Numbered from the stretch's first letter, positions 48,159-57,589 are shown. The stretch is 64,000 nt of DNA from Bacteroidales bacterium (GCA_024401695.1 JAKSKN010000002.1:124001-188000), one strand, 5' to 3'. Numbers and translations: made by a program. Notes: a model not told the origin generated them from the letters alone.

Positions 48159-49974
48159 TGCAGTCAAAGAATTTGCCGTCACCGTCGGCATCGATGGTGT
48201 GGGCGAGCTTTTCAATGTTGAGTGAACGGGCGCTGGCATCGACGATGTCCTTGTAGATGCCGCCCTGCTTATAGACTTCATCAGGGTCGCCGCTCTGTTC
48301 GATACGTCCCTGGCGGAGGGCGTAGATGATGTCGGAGTCGATGATCTGTGAAATCGAATGCGAGATGATGATGACGGTGCGGCCCTTCTTGATCTCGTCT
48401 ATGCTGGCCTTGATCTGTTCGGTGGCGATGGCATCGAGGGAGGCGGTAGGCTCGTCAAGGAAGATGATAGGCGGGTTCTTCAGGAACATCCTGGCGATTG
48501 CTATGCGCTGCTGCTGGCCGCCGGAAAGCTGGGTCGCCTGCGACTTGAATCCGTTAGGGAGGCCGACGATCTGGTCGTAGATGTACGCCTTGCGGGCTGC
48601 GTCCTCGATTTCCTCCAGGGTGGCGTCAGGTTTGCCGTAGCGGATGTTGTCCTCGATGGTGCCGTCGAAAATGTGGTTTTTCTGCAGTACGAGGCCTATG
48701 TTGTCACGCAGGAAGTGCGTGTCATAATCCTTGAGGTCCACACCGTCGAGCGTGATGCTTCCGCAGTCAGGGCTGTAGAACTTGTCCAGAAGGTTGACGA
48801 CGGTCGATTTGCCGGCTCCGCTCAGACCCACCAGCGCGGTGATCTTGCCGCTGTCGATATGCATATTGATGTTATACAGGGCCTTGGTGCCGTTAGGGTA
48901 GGTGAAGTCGACACCGCTGATGACGAAGTTGCCCTTGACTTTCTCCGGGCGGTAGTTTCCGGACGGTTCTATCTCGGAGTCGGAGTTGAGGATGTCGAAA
49001 TAGCCCTCGGCATAGATGAGGGCGTCGTTCATATCGTCGAAGATGCGCTGGAGCTGGGTGATAGGGGCGACCACGTTGCTGAACAGCATGACGTGGTACA
49101 TTATCTTACCTATGGACATCCCCGGGTATCCGATGAGGACGAGGTAGGCCGTGAGGATGATGATGAGCACCGTGCCCACCTGCTTCACGAAGGTCTTGAG
49201 TCCGTTGTAGTAGAAGGAGGTCTGGCGGACGCGCATCTGGTCGTCGGTGAACTTTGTCTGGAGGTCCCACTGCTTGTCGCTTTCGATTTTCTCACGGTTG
49301 AAGCTCTTGATGACGTTGATGCTCTCGATGATGCTCATTATGCCGTGGCTCTTGACTTCGCGCAGGGTCCTCATATTGCGGCGCCAGCCGTTGAGCTTCC
49401 TGGCCTGGCGGACGGTGATCCAGAAATAGATCGGGACGATGAAGAGGGCCGTGAGTCCGACGTATATGTTGGCGACGAAGATGAGTACGAGTGCAAGGAT
49501 TGCGCTCGTGAACAGCGGCAGCAGGTCTATGAAGAAATTCTGCACCGTGCGGCTGAGGCTGCTGACACCCTGGTCAATCCTGGTCTGGAGCTGGCCGGTG
49601 GCATTTTCCTGACGGGAGAAGAATGCCATACGGAAGGAGAGTATCTTGTCCACTACGGACTGGCTCATATCCTTGCTGACGAAGATGCGCATACGCTCAC
49701 CATAATAGCTCTGGGCGTATGTGATGCCTACTGAAATGAGTTCCTTGCCGAGGAGGACGGCAGAAATGATGGTCAGGATGCGTGCGGCTTCCGCCCAGTC
49801 GAAGTTGCCCTTGCCTACAAGTGCGTTGACCTTGTCGACCGTCCAGTCCAGGACTACTGCGTTGACCTGTGCCAGAAGGGACCCGATGAGGGTCAGGATC
49901 AAGGTCAAGATCACCAGCCATCTGTAAGGCTTCACAAACGGCTTGATGTTCTTGAAAAGTTGGAATATGTTCAT
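48148..49974 (-). CDS. ABC exporter, fused permease and ATPase (MsbA-like)
   Basis: Half-size ABC exporter of 608 residues acting as a homodimer in the inner membrane. The N-terminal six-helix domain (residues about 1-320) is followed by the ATPase with Walker A GLSGAGKST, signature LSGGQQQR, Walker B IIFLDEPTA and H-loop IISHSIS. The extreme C-terminus ends in an acidic DADGDGKFFD stretch that resembles a calcium-binding loop but is not a complete EF-hand. Substrate unknown; lipid or peptide export is typical. It lies one base after parE and before the acyltransferase gene. Confidence 0.9.
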   Translation of the reverse strand: MNIFQLFKNIKPFVKPYRWLVILTLILTLIGSLLAQVNAVVLDWTVDKVNALVGKGNFDWAEAARILTIISAVLLGKELISVGITYAQSYYGERMRIFVSKDMSQSVVDKILSFRMAFFSRQENATGQLQTRIDQGVSSLSRTVQNFFIDLLPLFTSAILALVLIFVANIYVGLTALFIVPIYFWITVRQARKLNGWRRNMRTLREVKSHGIMSIIESINVIKSFNREKIESDKQWDLQTKFTDDQMRVRQTSFYYNGLKTFVKQVGTVLIIILTAYLVLIGYPGMSIGKIMYHVMLFSNVVAPITQLQRIFDDMNDALIYAEGYFDILNSDSEIEPSGNYRPEKVKGNFVISGVDFTYPNGTKALYNINMHIDSGKITALVGLSGAGKSTVVNLLDKFYSPDCGSITLDGVDLKDYDTHFLRDNIGLVLQKNHIFDGTIEDNIRYGKPDATLEEIEDAARKAYIYDQIVGLPNGFKSQATQLSGGQQQRIAIARMFLKNPPIIFLDEPTASLDAIATEQIKASIDEIKKGRTVIIISHSISQIIDSDIIYALRQGRIEQSGDPDEVYKQGGIYKDIVDASARSLNIEKLAHTIDADGDGKFFDCNES

Positions 49975-49975
49975 G

Positions 49976-51856
49976 TTATATGTTTACGTCTTCGAGCTCC
50001 TCTTCGCTGCGCAGGTTGCGGCGTATGAAGTTCTGGCGCTCGATTGTGTTGTCCCCCATATAGAATTCCATGATTTCGGCTATGGATTCCTCCTCGGCGA
50101 GCTTGACCAGGTCAAGACGCATGTTCTCTCCGATGAAGTCTGCGAATTCGCTGGAACTTATTTCTCCCAGACCTTTGAATCTGGTGATCTCAACGCCAGT
50201 CTTGAGGGCGGCGATAGCCTTTTCCTTCTCCTCCGGAGAATAGCAATAGCGGTTCTCCTTCTTGTTGCGGACGCGGAAAAGAGGGGTCTGGAGTATGTGG
50301 ACGTGGCCTCGGCGGATCAGGTCCGGGTAGTATTTCATAAAGAAGGTGAGGACCAGCATACGGATATGCATTCCGTCGTCATCGGCATCAGTGGCGACCA
50401 CGATGTTGTTATAGCGGAGGTTCTCGAGGTCATCCTCAACGCCGAGGGCGGAGATGAGCAGGTTGAGCTCCTCGTTCTCAGCCACTTTCTTGCGGCTCTC
50501 CTTGTAGCAGTTGATAGGCTTGCCTCGAAGGGAGAACACTGCCTGATAGTTCGCATTACGCGCCTTGGTGATGGTTCCGCTCGCGGAATCTCCCTCCGTG
50601 ATGAAGATGGAGGAACGCTCGATGTCGTCCTGGGTCTTGTCTGTGACCTTGTCGTTGTAGTGGAAGCGGCAGTCGCGGAGCTTTTTGTTGTAGACGTTCG
50701 CCTTCTTGTTGTGCTCGCGGGTCTTTTTCTGTATGCCGGAGATCTCTTCACGTTCCTTCTGGCTCTGCTTGATCTTATCCTCGATCACGGGGATGAGGTC
50801 GGTGTGCATATGGAGGTAGTTGTCGAGATTCTTTGCGACGAAGTCGTTCACGAACGAACGTATGGTCTGGCCGTGCTCGCCCTTGTCGGGCTTCTCCCAC
50901 ATATAGGTGGACCCGAGCTTCACCTTGGTCTGGGCCTCGAAGGTCGGCTCCTGGATCTGGATGCTGATGGCACCGACGACGCCCTGCCGGCAGTCCTGAG
51001 GCTCGTAGTTCTTCTTGAAGAAGTCCTTGAGCGTCTTCGCGATAGCCTCGCGGTATGCGGCGAGGTGCGTGCCTCCGTCGGAGGTGTACTGGCCGTTGAC
51101 GAATGACTTGATGTTCTCGCCGATGGCGTCGCCGTGGGTGAGGACTATCTCGATGTCTTCGCCTTCAAGATGGATCGGAGGATAGAGAGGCTCTTCTCCT
51201 AGACTCTCGTTCACGAGGTCGAGGAGGCCGTTTTCGGATTTGTAGGGTACTCCGTTGAGGACGAGCGTGAGGCCCTTCTTCAGGTAGGAGTAGTTCTTTA
51301 TCATCGTCTCGACAAAGTCGAGGTTGTAGTTGAAGTCCTTGAAGAGGGCTGCGTCGGGGAAGAACTCCACGAGGGTGCCGTTCTTTTCTTTGGTGGAGCC
51401 TGTGCCTTCCTCCTTGAGTTCGCCGCTTTCGAAGCGGGCCCAGGAGCACTCGCCGTCGCGGTGTGAGCAGACGTAGAAATTCTTGGAAAGGGCGTTGACG
51501 GCCTTCGTGCCGACGCCGTTGAGGCCTACTGATTTCTTGAAGGCCTTGTCGTCGAACTTGCCTCCGGTGTTGAGGATGCTGACAGCCTTGACGACGGAGC
51601 CCAGAGGGATGCCCCGGCCGAAATCGCGCACGCGCACGTGGTTGTCCTCGATGTCTATCTGGATCTGCTTGCCGAAGCCCATCGCGAACTCGTCTATGGA
51701 GTTGTCGATGATCTCCTTGAGCAGAACATAGATGCCGTCATTGGGATTGCGCCCGTCACCGAGACGGCCGATGTACATACCCGGCCTCATCCGGATATGC
51801 ATCACGCCTTCCAGGGTACGTATGTTGTCGTCTGTGTAATTGCTATTTTGCTGCAT
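49976..51856 (-). CDS. parE: DNA topoisomerase IV subunit B (ParE)
   Basis: ATPase subunit of the type IIA topoisomerase that unlinks daughter chromosomes, 626 residues. GHKL ATPase motifs are EIIDNSIDEF, DFGRGIPLG and VGLNGVGTKAVNALS; the TOPRIM part has ITEGDSASG and VATDADDDGMHIRML. The length and the short C-terminus fit ParE rather than GyrB. The partner subunit gene (parC) is not in the window; instead the next gene is an ABC exporter. The start overlaps DUF1573 by 14 bases. Confidence 0.93.
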   Translation of the reverse strand: MQQNSNYTDDNIRTLEGVMHIRMRPGMYIGRLGDGRNPNDGIYVLLKEIIDNSIDEFAMGFGKQIQIDIEDNHVRVRDFGRGIPLGSVVKAVSILNTGGKFDDKAFKKSVGLNGVGTKAVNALSKNFYVCSHRDGECSWARFESGELKEEGTGSTKEKNGTLVEFFPDAALFKDFNYNLDFVETMIKNYSYLKKGLTLVLNGVPYKSENGLLDLVNESLGEEPLYPPIHLEGEDIEIVLTHGDAIGENIKSFVNGQYTSDGGTHLAAYREAIAKTLKDFFKKNYEPQDCRQGVVGAISIQIQEPTFEAQTKVKLGSTYMWEKPDKGEHGQTIRSFVNDFVAKNLDNYLHMHTDLIPVIEDKIKQSQKEREEISGIQKKTREHNKKANVYNKKLRDCRFHYNDKVTDKTQDDIERSSIFITEGDSASGTITKARNANYQAVFSLRGKPINCYKESRKKVAENEELNLLISALGVEDDLENLRYNNIVVATDADDDGMHIRMLVLTFFMKYYPDLIRRGHVHILQTPLFRVRNKKENRYCYSPEEKEKAIAALKTGVEITRFKGLGEISSSEFADFIGENMRLDLVKLAEEESIAEIMEFYMGDNTIERQNFIRRNLRSEEELEDVNI

Positions 51857-52205
51857 TTCTCTTCACTACTCCCTTCAGGTGGAGGATAACCGGCTTCTTC
51901 TGGTTGGAAAGATAAACTGTAAGTGTCTTGTCAAACGGGAACGGGCCGTCCTCGTTCGAATATGTGGCGGTCACCGTGCCACTCTGGCCGGGTGCGAGCT
52001 TGGTGCGTGTCCAGTCAACCTCTGTGCAGCCGCAGGAGCTGACCACGGCAAGGATCAGGACATCCTCTTCGGTTTCGTTGGTGTAAGTGAATGTACAGGT
52101 CTGTGGGCCGTCCTTGAGGCTTACGGTGCCGAAATCGTGGACAGTCTGATCGAAATCCGGGCTGGTGAACAGCAGTGTGGCCAATATCAGAAAAAGACTT
52201 TTCAT
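51843..52205 (-). CDS. DUF1573 exported protein
   Basis: A 120-residue protein with a weak signal peptide (MKSLFLILATLLFTS) and one DUF1573 domain: TVHDFGTVSLKDGPQTCTF, FTYTNETEEDVLILAVVSSCGCTEVDW in pieces VSSCGCTEVDW and LAPGQSGTVTATYSN. The paired cysteines in SSCGC are the family hallmark. Function unknown; ubiquitous in Bacteroidota. It leads the parE-ABC-acyltransferase unit and has a promoter box so close that the message should be leaderless. Confidence 0.9.
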   Translation of the reverse strand: MKSLFLILATLLFTSPDFDQTVHDFGTVSLKDGPQTCTFTYTNETEEDVLILAVVSSCGCTEVDWTRTKLAPGQSGTVTATYSNEDGPFPFDKTLTVYLSNQKKPVILHLKGVVKRNAAK

Positions 52206-52212
52206 ATCTTTG

Positions 52213-52220
52213 CAAAGTTA
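52213..52220 (-). promoter_or_regulatory. -7 box of the DUF1573-parE unit, nearly leaderless
   Basis: TAACTTTG on the minus strand, exact TAnnTTTG, ending eight bases before the start codon at 52205, which predicts a leader of about one or two bases. Confidence 0.6.
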
Positions 52221-52232
52221 CGATAAAAATAT

Positions 52233-52240
52233 TACTTTTG
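52233..52240 (+). promoter_or_regulatory. -7 box of the ferredoxin gene
   Basis: TACTTTTG, exact TAnnTTTG, about 35 bases of leader before ATG 52282. Divergent from the DUF1573 box 13 bases away. Confidence 0.55.
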
Positions 52241-52281
52241 TGAGTCGAAAAACAGTAACTTATTAACAATCTCATAACATT

Positions 52282-52452
52282 ATGGCATATATTATTTCTC
52301 CAGACACCTGTGTAGCTTGTGGTACCTGCCAGTCCGAGTGCCCGAAAGGCGCTATCAAGGAAGGTGACGTTTATTCTATTGATCCTGAAATCTGTATCGA
52401 GTGCGGTACCTGCGCTGATGCCTGCCCGATGGGCGCCATCTCACAGGGTTAG
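52282..52452 (+). CDS. 2[4Fe-4S] ferredoxin
   Basis: Small cytosolic electron carrier of 56 residues with two complete cluster motifs, CVACGTCQSECP and CIECGTCADACP, spaced as in clostridial-type ferredoxins. It is monocistronic with its own promoter and a strong terminator. A natural partner is the pyruvate:ferredoxin oxidoreductase encoded at 59986-63510, but the genes are not adjacent. Confidence 0.96.
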   Translation: MAYIISPDTCVACGTCQSECPKGAIKEGDVYSIDPEICIECGTCADACPMGAISQG

Positions 52453-52473
52453 TGACCGGCACTTGCCAAAGAT

Positions 52474-52515
52474 AAAGATGACCTCAAAGTCTGTCTGGAC
52501 TTTGAGGTCATCTTT
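52474..52515. terminator. Bidirectional terminator between ferredoxin and HAD genes
   Basis: Perfect 18-base stem AAAGATGACCTCAAAGTC/GACTTTGAGGTCATCTTT with a six-base loop. T-rich sequence follows on the plus strand; on the minus strand the A-rich stem end supplies Us, so it can serve both convergent genes. Confidence 0.9.
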
Positions 52516-52521
52516 CTTTCA

Positions 52522-53160
52522 TCATAATGCTTCCCTGATCTCGGGGAAGGAGTCGACTATGAAGTCGGGCGAAGCGGTGGCAAGGGTCGTTCTGCCGTGG
52601 TTGCCGTAGGTGACGCCGCAGGTGCGGCAGCCGGCTCCGGACCCCATCAGTATGTCGAAGGTGGTGTCGCCGACCACGAGGGCTTCGGCGGCGCTGGCGC
52701 CCATACGCTGCAGGAGTTTCAGGACCATATCCGGCGAGGGCTTCGGCTCATAGTGGTCGGAGCTGGTGGCGACCTCGTCGAAGATGCCGTCTATCCCGTA
52801 GTTCTGCAGGATGGTATGAAGGGAATTTGAGCCGCGTGAAGTGGCGATTGCCAGTTTCAGACCGGCGTCGTGAAGCCCAAGCAGGGTTTCTTTCACTCCT
52901 GGAAAGAGTTTGATGTGCCCGGTAGCGACAGCAAAAAAGTTGTCACGATATATCTGGACGCCCTCGTCCACGCGGTCTTCGGGTACGAGCCCGCCTATGC
53001 GGATGGTCTCGCTGAGCGGAAGTCCGATCGTGGCCCTGATCTGCCCGCGCGGCTGCGGAGGCAGCCCCATTATCTCCAAGGTGGTACAGACTGTATTGAT
53101 AATACCCTCGCTGGTGTCAGCGAGGGTACCATCAAAATCAAATATGACGTATCTTGTCAT
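52522..53160 (-). CDS. HAD-superfamily hydrolase, phosphoglycolate phosphatase-like
   Basis: Cytosolic HAD phosphatase of 212 residues. Motif I is FDFDGTLADTSEGI, motif II/III lie around IATSRGSN and KPSPDMVLKLLQRM, motif IV around VVGDTTFDILMGSGAGC. A helical cap follows motif I, as in Gph/PGMB-type enzymes. Substrate is uncertain; phosphoglycolate, pyrophosphate or a sugar phosphate are possible. Its ATG shares one base with the stop of the M16 peptidase gene. Confidence 0.88.
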   Translation of the reverse strand: MTRYVIFDFDGTLADTSEGIINTVCTTLEIMGLPPQPRGQIRATIGLPLSETIRIGGLVPEDRVDEGVQIYRDNFFAVATGHIKLFPGVKETLLGLHDAGLKLAIATSRGSNSLHTILQNYGIDGIFDEVATSSDHYEPKPSPDMVLKLLQRMGASAAEALVVGDTTFDILMGSGAGCRTCGVTYGNHGRTTLATASPDFIVDSFPEIREAL

Positions 53161-55964
53161 TATTCAAGAGGACGCATCACAAGCTCTACGGAGTTGCCGG
53201 CGAGGAATCTGGCTGCAAATTCCTTGATGGCATCCGGGGTGAGGGCCTTGACGGCAGCCTCATATTCGGTCATATGGTCCATATCGTAGAATACGTTCTT
53301 GAAGATCTCGCTCTTCCAATAATTGTTGCGGAGCTTTGCTTCAGGGATGTTCTTCTCGAGGTTCTTGACGGTCTTGTCGAACTGCTCTGCGGTAGGGCCG
53401 TTGGCAGCCATATCAACAAGGGTGTTCTGAGCGATCTCGCGGAGTTTGTCGGCCTGGTCGACATTGGTGTCGAAATCTACCTGAAGGATATAGCATCCTT
53501 CCTCAGGAATACCCTTTGTGTTTGTGCTTGCGCCATAGGTGCCGCCTTCCTGCTCGCGGAGGGTCTCGACGTATGCCATGTCAAGGATATAGCTGAGCGC
53601 ATCTGCGGCGACGTCGTTTGCGCCGGTGTAAGGAGTCTCGGTCCTGTACAGCTTGACGCAGGTTACCTTAGGGGTCTGCATCTTGGCCTTGAAGTCGTCC
53701 ACGAGAGTGCTTGCGGTATAGCGGTCGTTGCGGTTGATTACGGCAGTGGCCTTCTTGCCCTTGGCTATTGAACCGAGGTACTTCTGTATGAGAGGGAGGG
53801 CCTCGTCGATCTTGAAGTCGCCGACGATGACTGCTGTCGCGCCTGCAGCGTCAGCGAAGAGTCTGCGCATGCAGTTTTCGAATACCTTGAGGTCGGCGCC
53901 GGCGAGGGTGGCCTCGTCGATCATACGGGTGCGGTCGCCTTCGTAGACCTTGTCGTACATCTCCTTCTGGAGCTTATAGTTCGACTGCTCCATAAGTGCA
54001 GGGAGGACGGTCTTGACCTGATCGACGCCCTTGTTCCACTCTGCCTCGTCGAAGCGAGGGTCCGCGAAGCTGAGGTATGCGAGCTGGAGAGCGGTTTCGA
54101 AGTCCTTGACTGTCGATGTGCCTGATATTCCGTGTGTGTATCTCTCTATGAATGGATAGACGCTGACCTGCTTGCCGGAGAGCATCTTGCTGACGATACT
54201 GTTGGAGAACTGTGAGATGCCGGTATTGTTGGCGTAGAGCTGGACGAGGTTCTCATCCATCGCGTTGAGTTCGCTGTCTTCGATGAGGGTGCGTCCGCCG
54301 CGCTTGCTGACCGTGAAGATAATCTTGTCCTTTTCGTAGTCGGTAGGGAGAAGGATGACCTTCATTCCGTTTGCAAGAACATATTCGTTGGAACCATAGA
54401 TGCCGGCCTTGGTCTTCTTGACCTTGCTGCCCTTGAGAGCCGACGGATCAAGGAAGGCTTCAGGGATATCTTCGCCTGCAGGGGCGGCGATCTCTGCGTT
54501 CTTGACCTTTGTGATGACTGCCTGGATTTCTTCAGCGGTAGGGACTGCTATGCCTTCGCCCTCTTTGCCGAAGTAAAGGACTGCCATATTCTCCTCGGTG
54601 ATGAGGGACTGTGCGGCCTGGTTGATGATTGCAGGCTGGAGCTGAGGCATAAGGGCCTGGACGAGCTGGAGCTCGACTGCAGGGTCCATATAAGAGTAGT
54701 TCTTGTAGAAGTGGTTGATGAGAGGGTTCACGAGCTCGCTGTTCTTGCGGGTTGAGGCCTGGTTTGCAGCACGCTCGTACAGGGAGATGATTTCAGTCTT
54801 TGCGCGCTCGATCTCGCTGTCGGTAAAGCCGTAGCGGTGCATCCTTTCGAACTCGATGAGAGCCGCCTCGAAAGCTTCGAGGTCGCGGCCGTCCTTGCCG
54901 ACGGTTCCAGTCTGGACTGCGTCAACGCCCTTGATAAGATTGCCGATACCGAAGCTGGCCTGAATGAACGGGCAGGCAGGGTCTGATGCGACCTCCTGGA
55001 GGCGTTCGTTCATGATGCGGCTTGTGATGTCCTGGACAAGGTCGGTCATGAGTCCTACAGGGGTGCTGTTGAACATCGTCGGGCGCTCCTCGCTCTTCCA
55101 CATTACCTGGAATGAATTGTTGGTGTTCTCAGGATCGGTGATGACGGCGATGATAGGTTCTGCGTTTACAGGGATTACGATGTTCTCCTTCTGTGCCGGG
55201 TTCTCTTCTGCAGGGATGTCGGCGAAGATCTTCTGGATTTTTGCTTCAACCTCGTCGACATTGATGTCGCCGACCACGATGAGGGCCTGGTTGTTAGGGG
55301 TGTACCACTTGTGATAGAAGCTGGTGAGGTCCTCTGGCTTGAAGTTCCTGAGATTCTCCTCGCTGCCGATGAGCATGCGCAGGCCGTCGGCGTACTTGGT
55401 GCCCTTGAAGAGGGCGTCGAAGTACTTCTCGTTGTTGCGCCAGCTTGCGGTATTGCGGGTGCGCTTCTCCTCGATGATGACGCCGCGCTCGGCATCGATC
55501 TCTTCAGGCTCGCAGAGGACGAAGTGTGAGTAGTCGTGCATTATGAGGATGCAGGAATCGACTACGGTGTCGTTTACGAGAGGGATGTTGTTGAGGAGGT
55601 AGATTGTCTGTTCCACTCCGGTTGAGGCATTGACATTGCCGCCGAAGCTTGCGCCGATGCTCTCAAGGTAGTTGAGGATGCCCTTGCCGGGGAAGTTCTT
55701 TGTGCCGTTGAAGCACATATGTTCAAGGAAGTGGGCGAGACCGTCCTGGTTAGGGAGCTCTTCCTGGATGGCGCCTGCGTCTGTGCAGAGCCAGAATTCC
55801 GCACGCTGTGCAGGGAGTTCGTTGTGACGGATATAATAGGTAAGGCCGTTGTCGAGCTTACCGGTCCTTACAGCCGGATCGTTCGGGAGCTGCTGGAGCT
55901 GCTGCGCCTGGCTCAAGGATGCTGCGCATACAAGCGCGAAGATTGAAACAATAAACTTTTTCAT
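53160..55964 (-). CDS. Exported M16-family zinc metalloprotease, two-domain
   Basis: A 934-residue insulinase-type peptidase with signal peptide (MKKFIVSIFALVCAASLSQA), so periplasmic. The N-terminal catalytic half has HFLEHMCFNGT (inverted HxxEH zinc motif) and the distal glutamate in AERGVIIEEKR. The C-terminal half is the non-catalytic M16-C repeat pair (YGASTNTKGIPEEG region). Full-length for the family. It shares a one-base overlap with the HAD gene and has a -7 box at 56015. Substrates are unknown peptides. Confidence 0.93.
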   Translation of the reverse strand: MKKFIVSIFALVCAASLSQAQQLQQLPNDPAVRTGKLDNGLTYYIRHNELPAQRAEFWLCTDAGAIQEELPNQDGLAHFLEHMCFNGTKNFPGKGILNYLESIGASFGGNVNASTGVEQTIYLLNNIPLVNDTVVDSCILIMHDYSHFVLCEPEEIDAERGVIIEEKRTRNTASWRNNEKYFDALFKGTKYADGLRMLIGSEENLRNFKPEDLTSFYHKWYTPNNQALIVVGDINVDEVEAKIQKIFADIPAEENPAQKENIVIPVNAEPIIAVITDPENTNNSFQVMWKSEERPTMFNSTPVGLMTDLVQDITSRIMNERLQEVASDPACPFIQASFGIGNLIKGVDAVQTGTVGKDGRDLEAFEAALIEFERMHRYGFTDSEIERAKTEIISLYERAANQASTRKNSELVNPLINHFYKNYSYMDPAVELQLVQALMPQLQPAIINQAAQSLITEENMAVLYFGKEGEGIAVPTAEEIQAVITKVKNAEIAAPAGEDIPEAFLDPSALKGSKVKKTKAGIYGSNEYVLANGMKVILLPTDYEKDKIIFTVSKRGGRTLIEDSELNAMDENLVQLYANNTGISQFSNSIVSKMLSGKQVSVYPFIERYTHGISGTSTVKDFETALQLAYLSFADPRFDEAEWNKGVDQVKTVLPALMEQSNYKLQKEMYDKVYEGDRTRMIDEATLAGADLKVFENCMRRLFADAAGATAVIVGDFKIDEALPLIQKYLGSIAKGKKATAVINRNDRYTASTLVDDFKAKMQTPKVTCVKLYRTETPYTGANDVAADALSYILDMAYVETLREQEGGTYGASTNTKGIPEEGCYILQVDFDTNVDQADKLREIAQNTLVDMAANGPTAEQFDKTVKNLEKNIPEAKLRNNYWKSEIFKNVFYDMDHMTEYEAAVKALTPDAIKEFAARFLAGNSVELVMRPLE

Positions 55965-56014
55965 TAATAAATAATATAGTTACTTTTTGTGTGTATTACA
56001 ATACTAATACACTG

Positions 56015-56022
56015 CAAATATA
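56015..56022 (-). promoter_or_regulatory. -7 box of the M16 peptidase gene
   Basis: TATATTTG on the minus strand, exact TAnnTTTG, about 45 bases of leader. The remaining gap to 56154 is AT-rich without other recognised elements apart from the next promoter. Confidence 0.55.
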
Positions 56023-56116
56023 CATTGAAAATCTGTTCCTGCAAGTGTTTTTCTTGTTTTTCGTCATTTAGACGTAAATATTCCGAAAAGACTACTGACA
56101 AATATAAGTTTTTTTA

Positions 56117-56124
56117 TAATTTTG
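56117..56124 (+). promoter_or_regulatory. -7 box of the LysR-deaminase gene
   Basis: TAATTTTG, exact TAnnTTTG, about 24 bases of leader before ATG 56154. Confidence 0.5.
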
Positions 56125-56153
56125 CACTATAAGAAATATTTATAATAGCCAAT

Positions 56154-57578
56154 ATGTTCGAAGACTTTAAGATCAATGTTTTCCTTCAGGTTGCAGAGTG
56201 TGGAAGTTTCACTGCCGCGGCCAGGGAATTGGGGGTGAGCCAACCGGCAATCAGTCAGAATATTGCCGAAATCGAGCGCTCTGTCGGTGCAAAACTGTTC
56301 AATCGTTCGCGTGGCAACGCTGTGCTTACGGAGAAGGGGGAACTGTTTATGAAGCACGCACTTCAGATTCGCAATTCATATCGTATGGCTGCTGAGACAT
56401 TTGCGAGTCCAAAATCTCTGCTTATAAGAAACGTCGTCCATAACGGCAGAAAGTGCAATATCCTGGTCAAGGATGGTCGTTTTGCCGACCTTCAGGCATC
56501 TTCGGAGGCTTCGGTTGACAGGATCATCGAGGCCGAGGGGCTTGCCATCCTGCCGGCAATGTACAATACCCACACCCACGCGGCGATGAGCCTCCTCCGC
56601 GGCTATGCCGACGATATGCCTCTGCAGAAATGGCTCACGGAGTACATCTGGCCGTATGAAGACAAGCTTACGCCGGCGGACATCGCAGAAGGCAGCCGGT
56701 ATGCGGTAAGTGAGATGATAGATTCCGGAACCGTATTCTTCAATGATATGTATTTCGAGGTGGACCAGACCATCGACGTGGTCAAGGAAGCAGGAATACG
56801 CGCCGCGATAGGCATCACCGTAATGGATATGCACTCCAAGGCGATGACTGAGGCCAAGAACAAGTTCATCAAGGAATTCGTCGATCCGACCGGCGGACTT
56901 GTGAACCTCGTGATGGCACCTCACGCCATCTACACCGTATGCAAGGAGAACCTCATCAAGCGCGCCGCATTTGCCCGCGACCACGGAATGAAACTGCACA
57001 TACATCTGTCCGAGACTGCCACAGAAGTCGCAGACTGCGTACGCGACCACGGTATGACTCCGGTCCGCTACCTCGACTCCATAGGCTTCCTCGGGCCGGA
57101 TGTGATAGCCGCCCACTGCGTGCACGTCGACAAGGAGGAGTGGGACATCCTCGCGAAGCGCGGCGTCACCGTCAGCCACTGTCCTTGCTCCAATATGAAA
57201 CTCGGCAGCGGCCGATTCCCTTATGAACTGGCCATTCCGTCCGGTGTCCGCATCACCCTCGGCACCGACGGCTGCTCGTCCAACAACAATCTCGACCTGC
57301 GCGAAGAGATGAAATTCGCAGCCCTTCTTGCAAAGGTGAACGGAGACCCGACGCTCCTTCCAGCGGAAGAAGTGTTCAAATGGGCGACCCGCAACGGCGC
57401 GGAGGCCTTCGGCATCAACGCCGGCGAAATCGCCCTCGGACGCGATGCCGATGCCTTGCTCATAAACCTTTCCGACCCGCGGATGGTGCCTTGCCACAAT
57501 CTCATCTCGAATTTTGTCTATTCCGCCGACTCCTCCTGCATACGTCACGTCCTCTGCGCAGGCAGGGTGGTGAAATAA
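56154..57578 (+). CDS. LysR-type HTH fused to MTA/SAH-deaminase-like amidohydrolase
   Basis: A 474-residue fusion. Residues 1-62 are a LysR helix-turn-helix (VAECGSFTAAARELGVSQPAISQNIAEIE, quoted as GSFTAAARELGVSQPAIS) without the usual effector domain. From about residue 90 follows a complete amidohydrolase most like 5-methylthioadenosine/S-adenosylhomocysteine deaminases: NTHTHAAMSLLRG with His140 and His142, LHIHLSETATE, AAHCVHVD and ITLGTDGCSSNNNLD. There is no stop or frameshift between the parts and the reading frame is continuous, so the fusion is real in this sequence. It may be an enzyme that also binds DNA, or a regulator sensing methylthioadenosine-type nucleosides. Linker and metal ligands look intact. 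Confidence 0.88.
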   Translation: MFEDFKINVFLQVAECGSFTAAARELGVSQPAISQNIAEIERSVGAKLFNRSRGNAVLTEKGELFMKHALQIRNSYRMAAETFASPKSLLIRNVVHNGRKCNILVKDGRFADLQASSEASVDRIIEAEGLAILPAMYNTHTHAAMSLLRGYADDMPLQKWLTEYIWPYEDKLTPADIAEGSRYAVSEMIDSGTVFFNDMYFEVDQTIDVVKEAGIRAAIGITVMDMHSKAMTEAKNKFIKEFVDPTGGLVNLVMAPHAIYTVCKENLIKRAAFARDHGMKLHIHLSETATEVADCVRDHGMTPVRYLDSIGFLGPDVIAAHCVHVDKEEWDILAKRGVTVSHCPCSNMKLGSGRFPYELAIPSGVRITLGTDGCSSNNNLDLREEMKFAALLAKVNGDPTLLPAEEVFKWATRNGAEAFGINAGEIALGRDADALLINLSDPRMVPCHNLISNFVYSADSSCIRHVLCAGRVVK

Positions 57579-57589
57579 GACACGTCGAT

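Noticed and set aside
48358-49734. Plus-strand open frame of 458 codons
   Set aside because: Antisense to the ABC exporter, with Asp/Glu/Val-rich shadow composition and no motif.
49943-51106. Plus-strand open frame of 387 codons
   Set aside because: Antisense to parE; no domain recognised and the parE frame is certain.
56376-57548. Minus-strand open frame of 390 codons
   Set aside because: Antisense to the amidohydrolase part of the LysR fusion; composition is that of a shadow frame.
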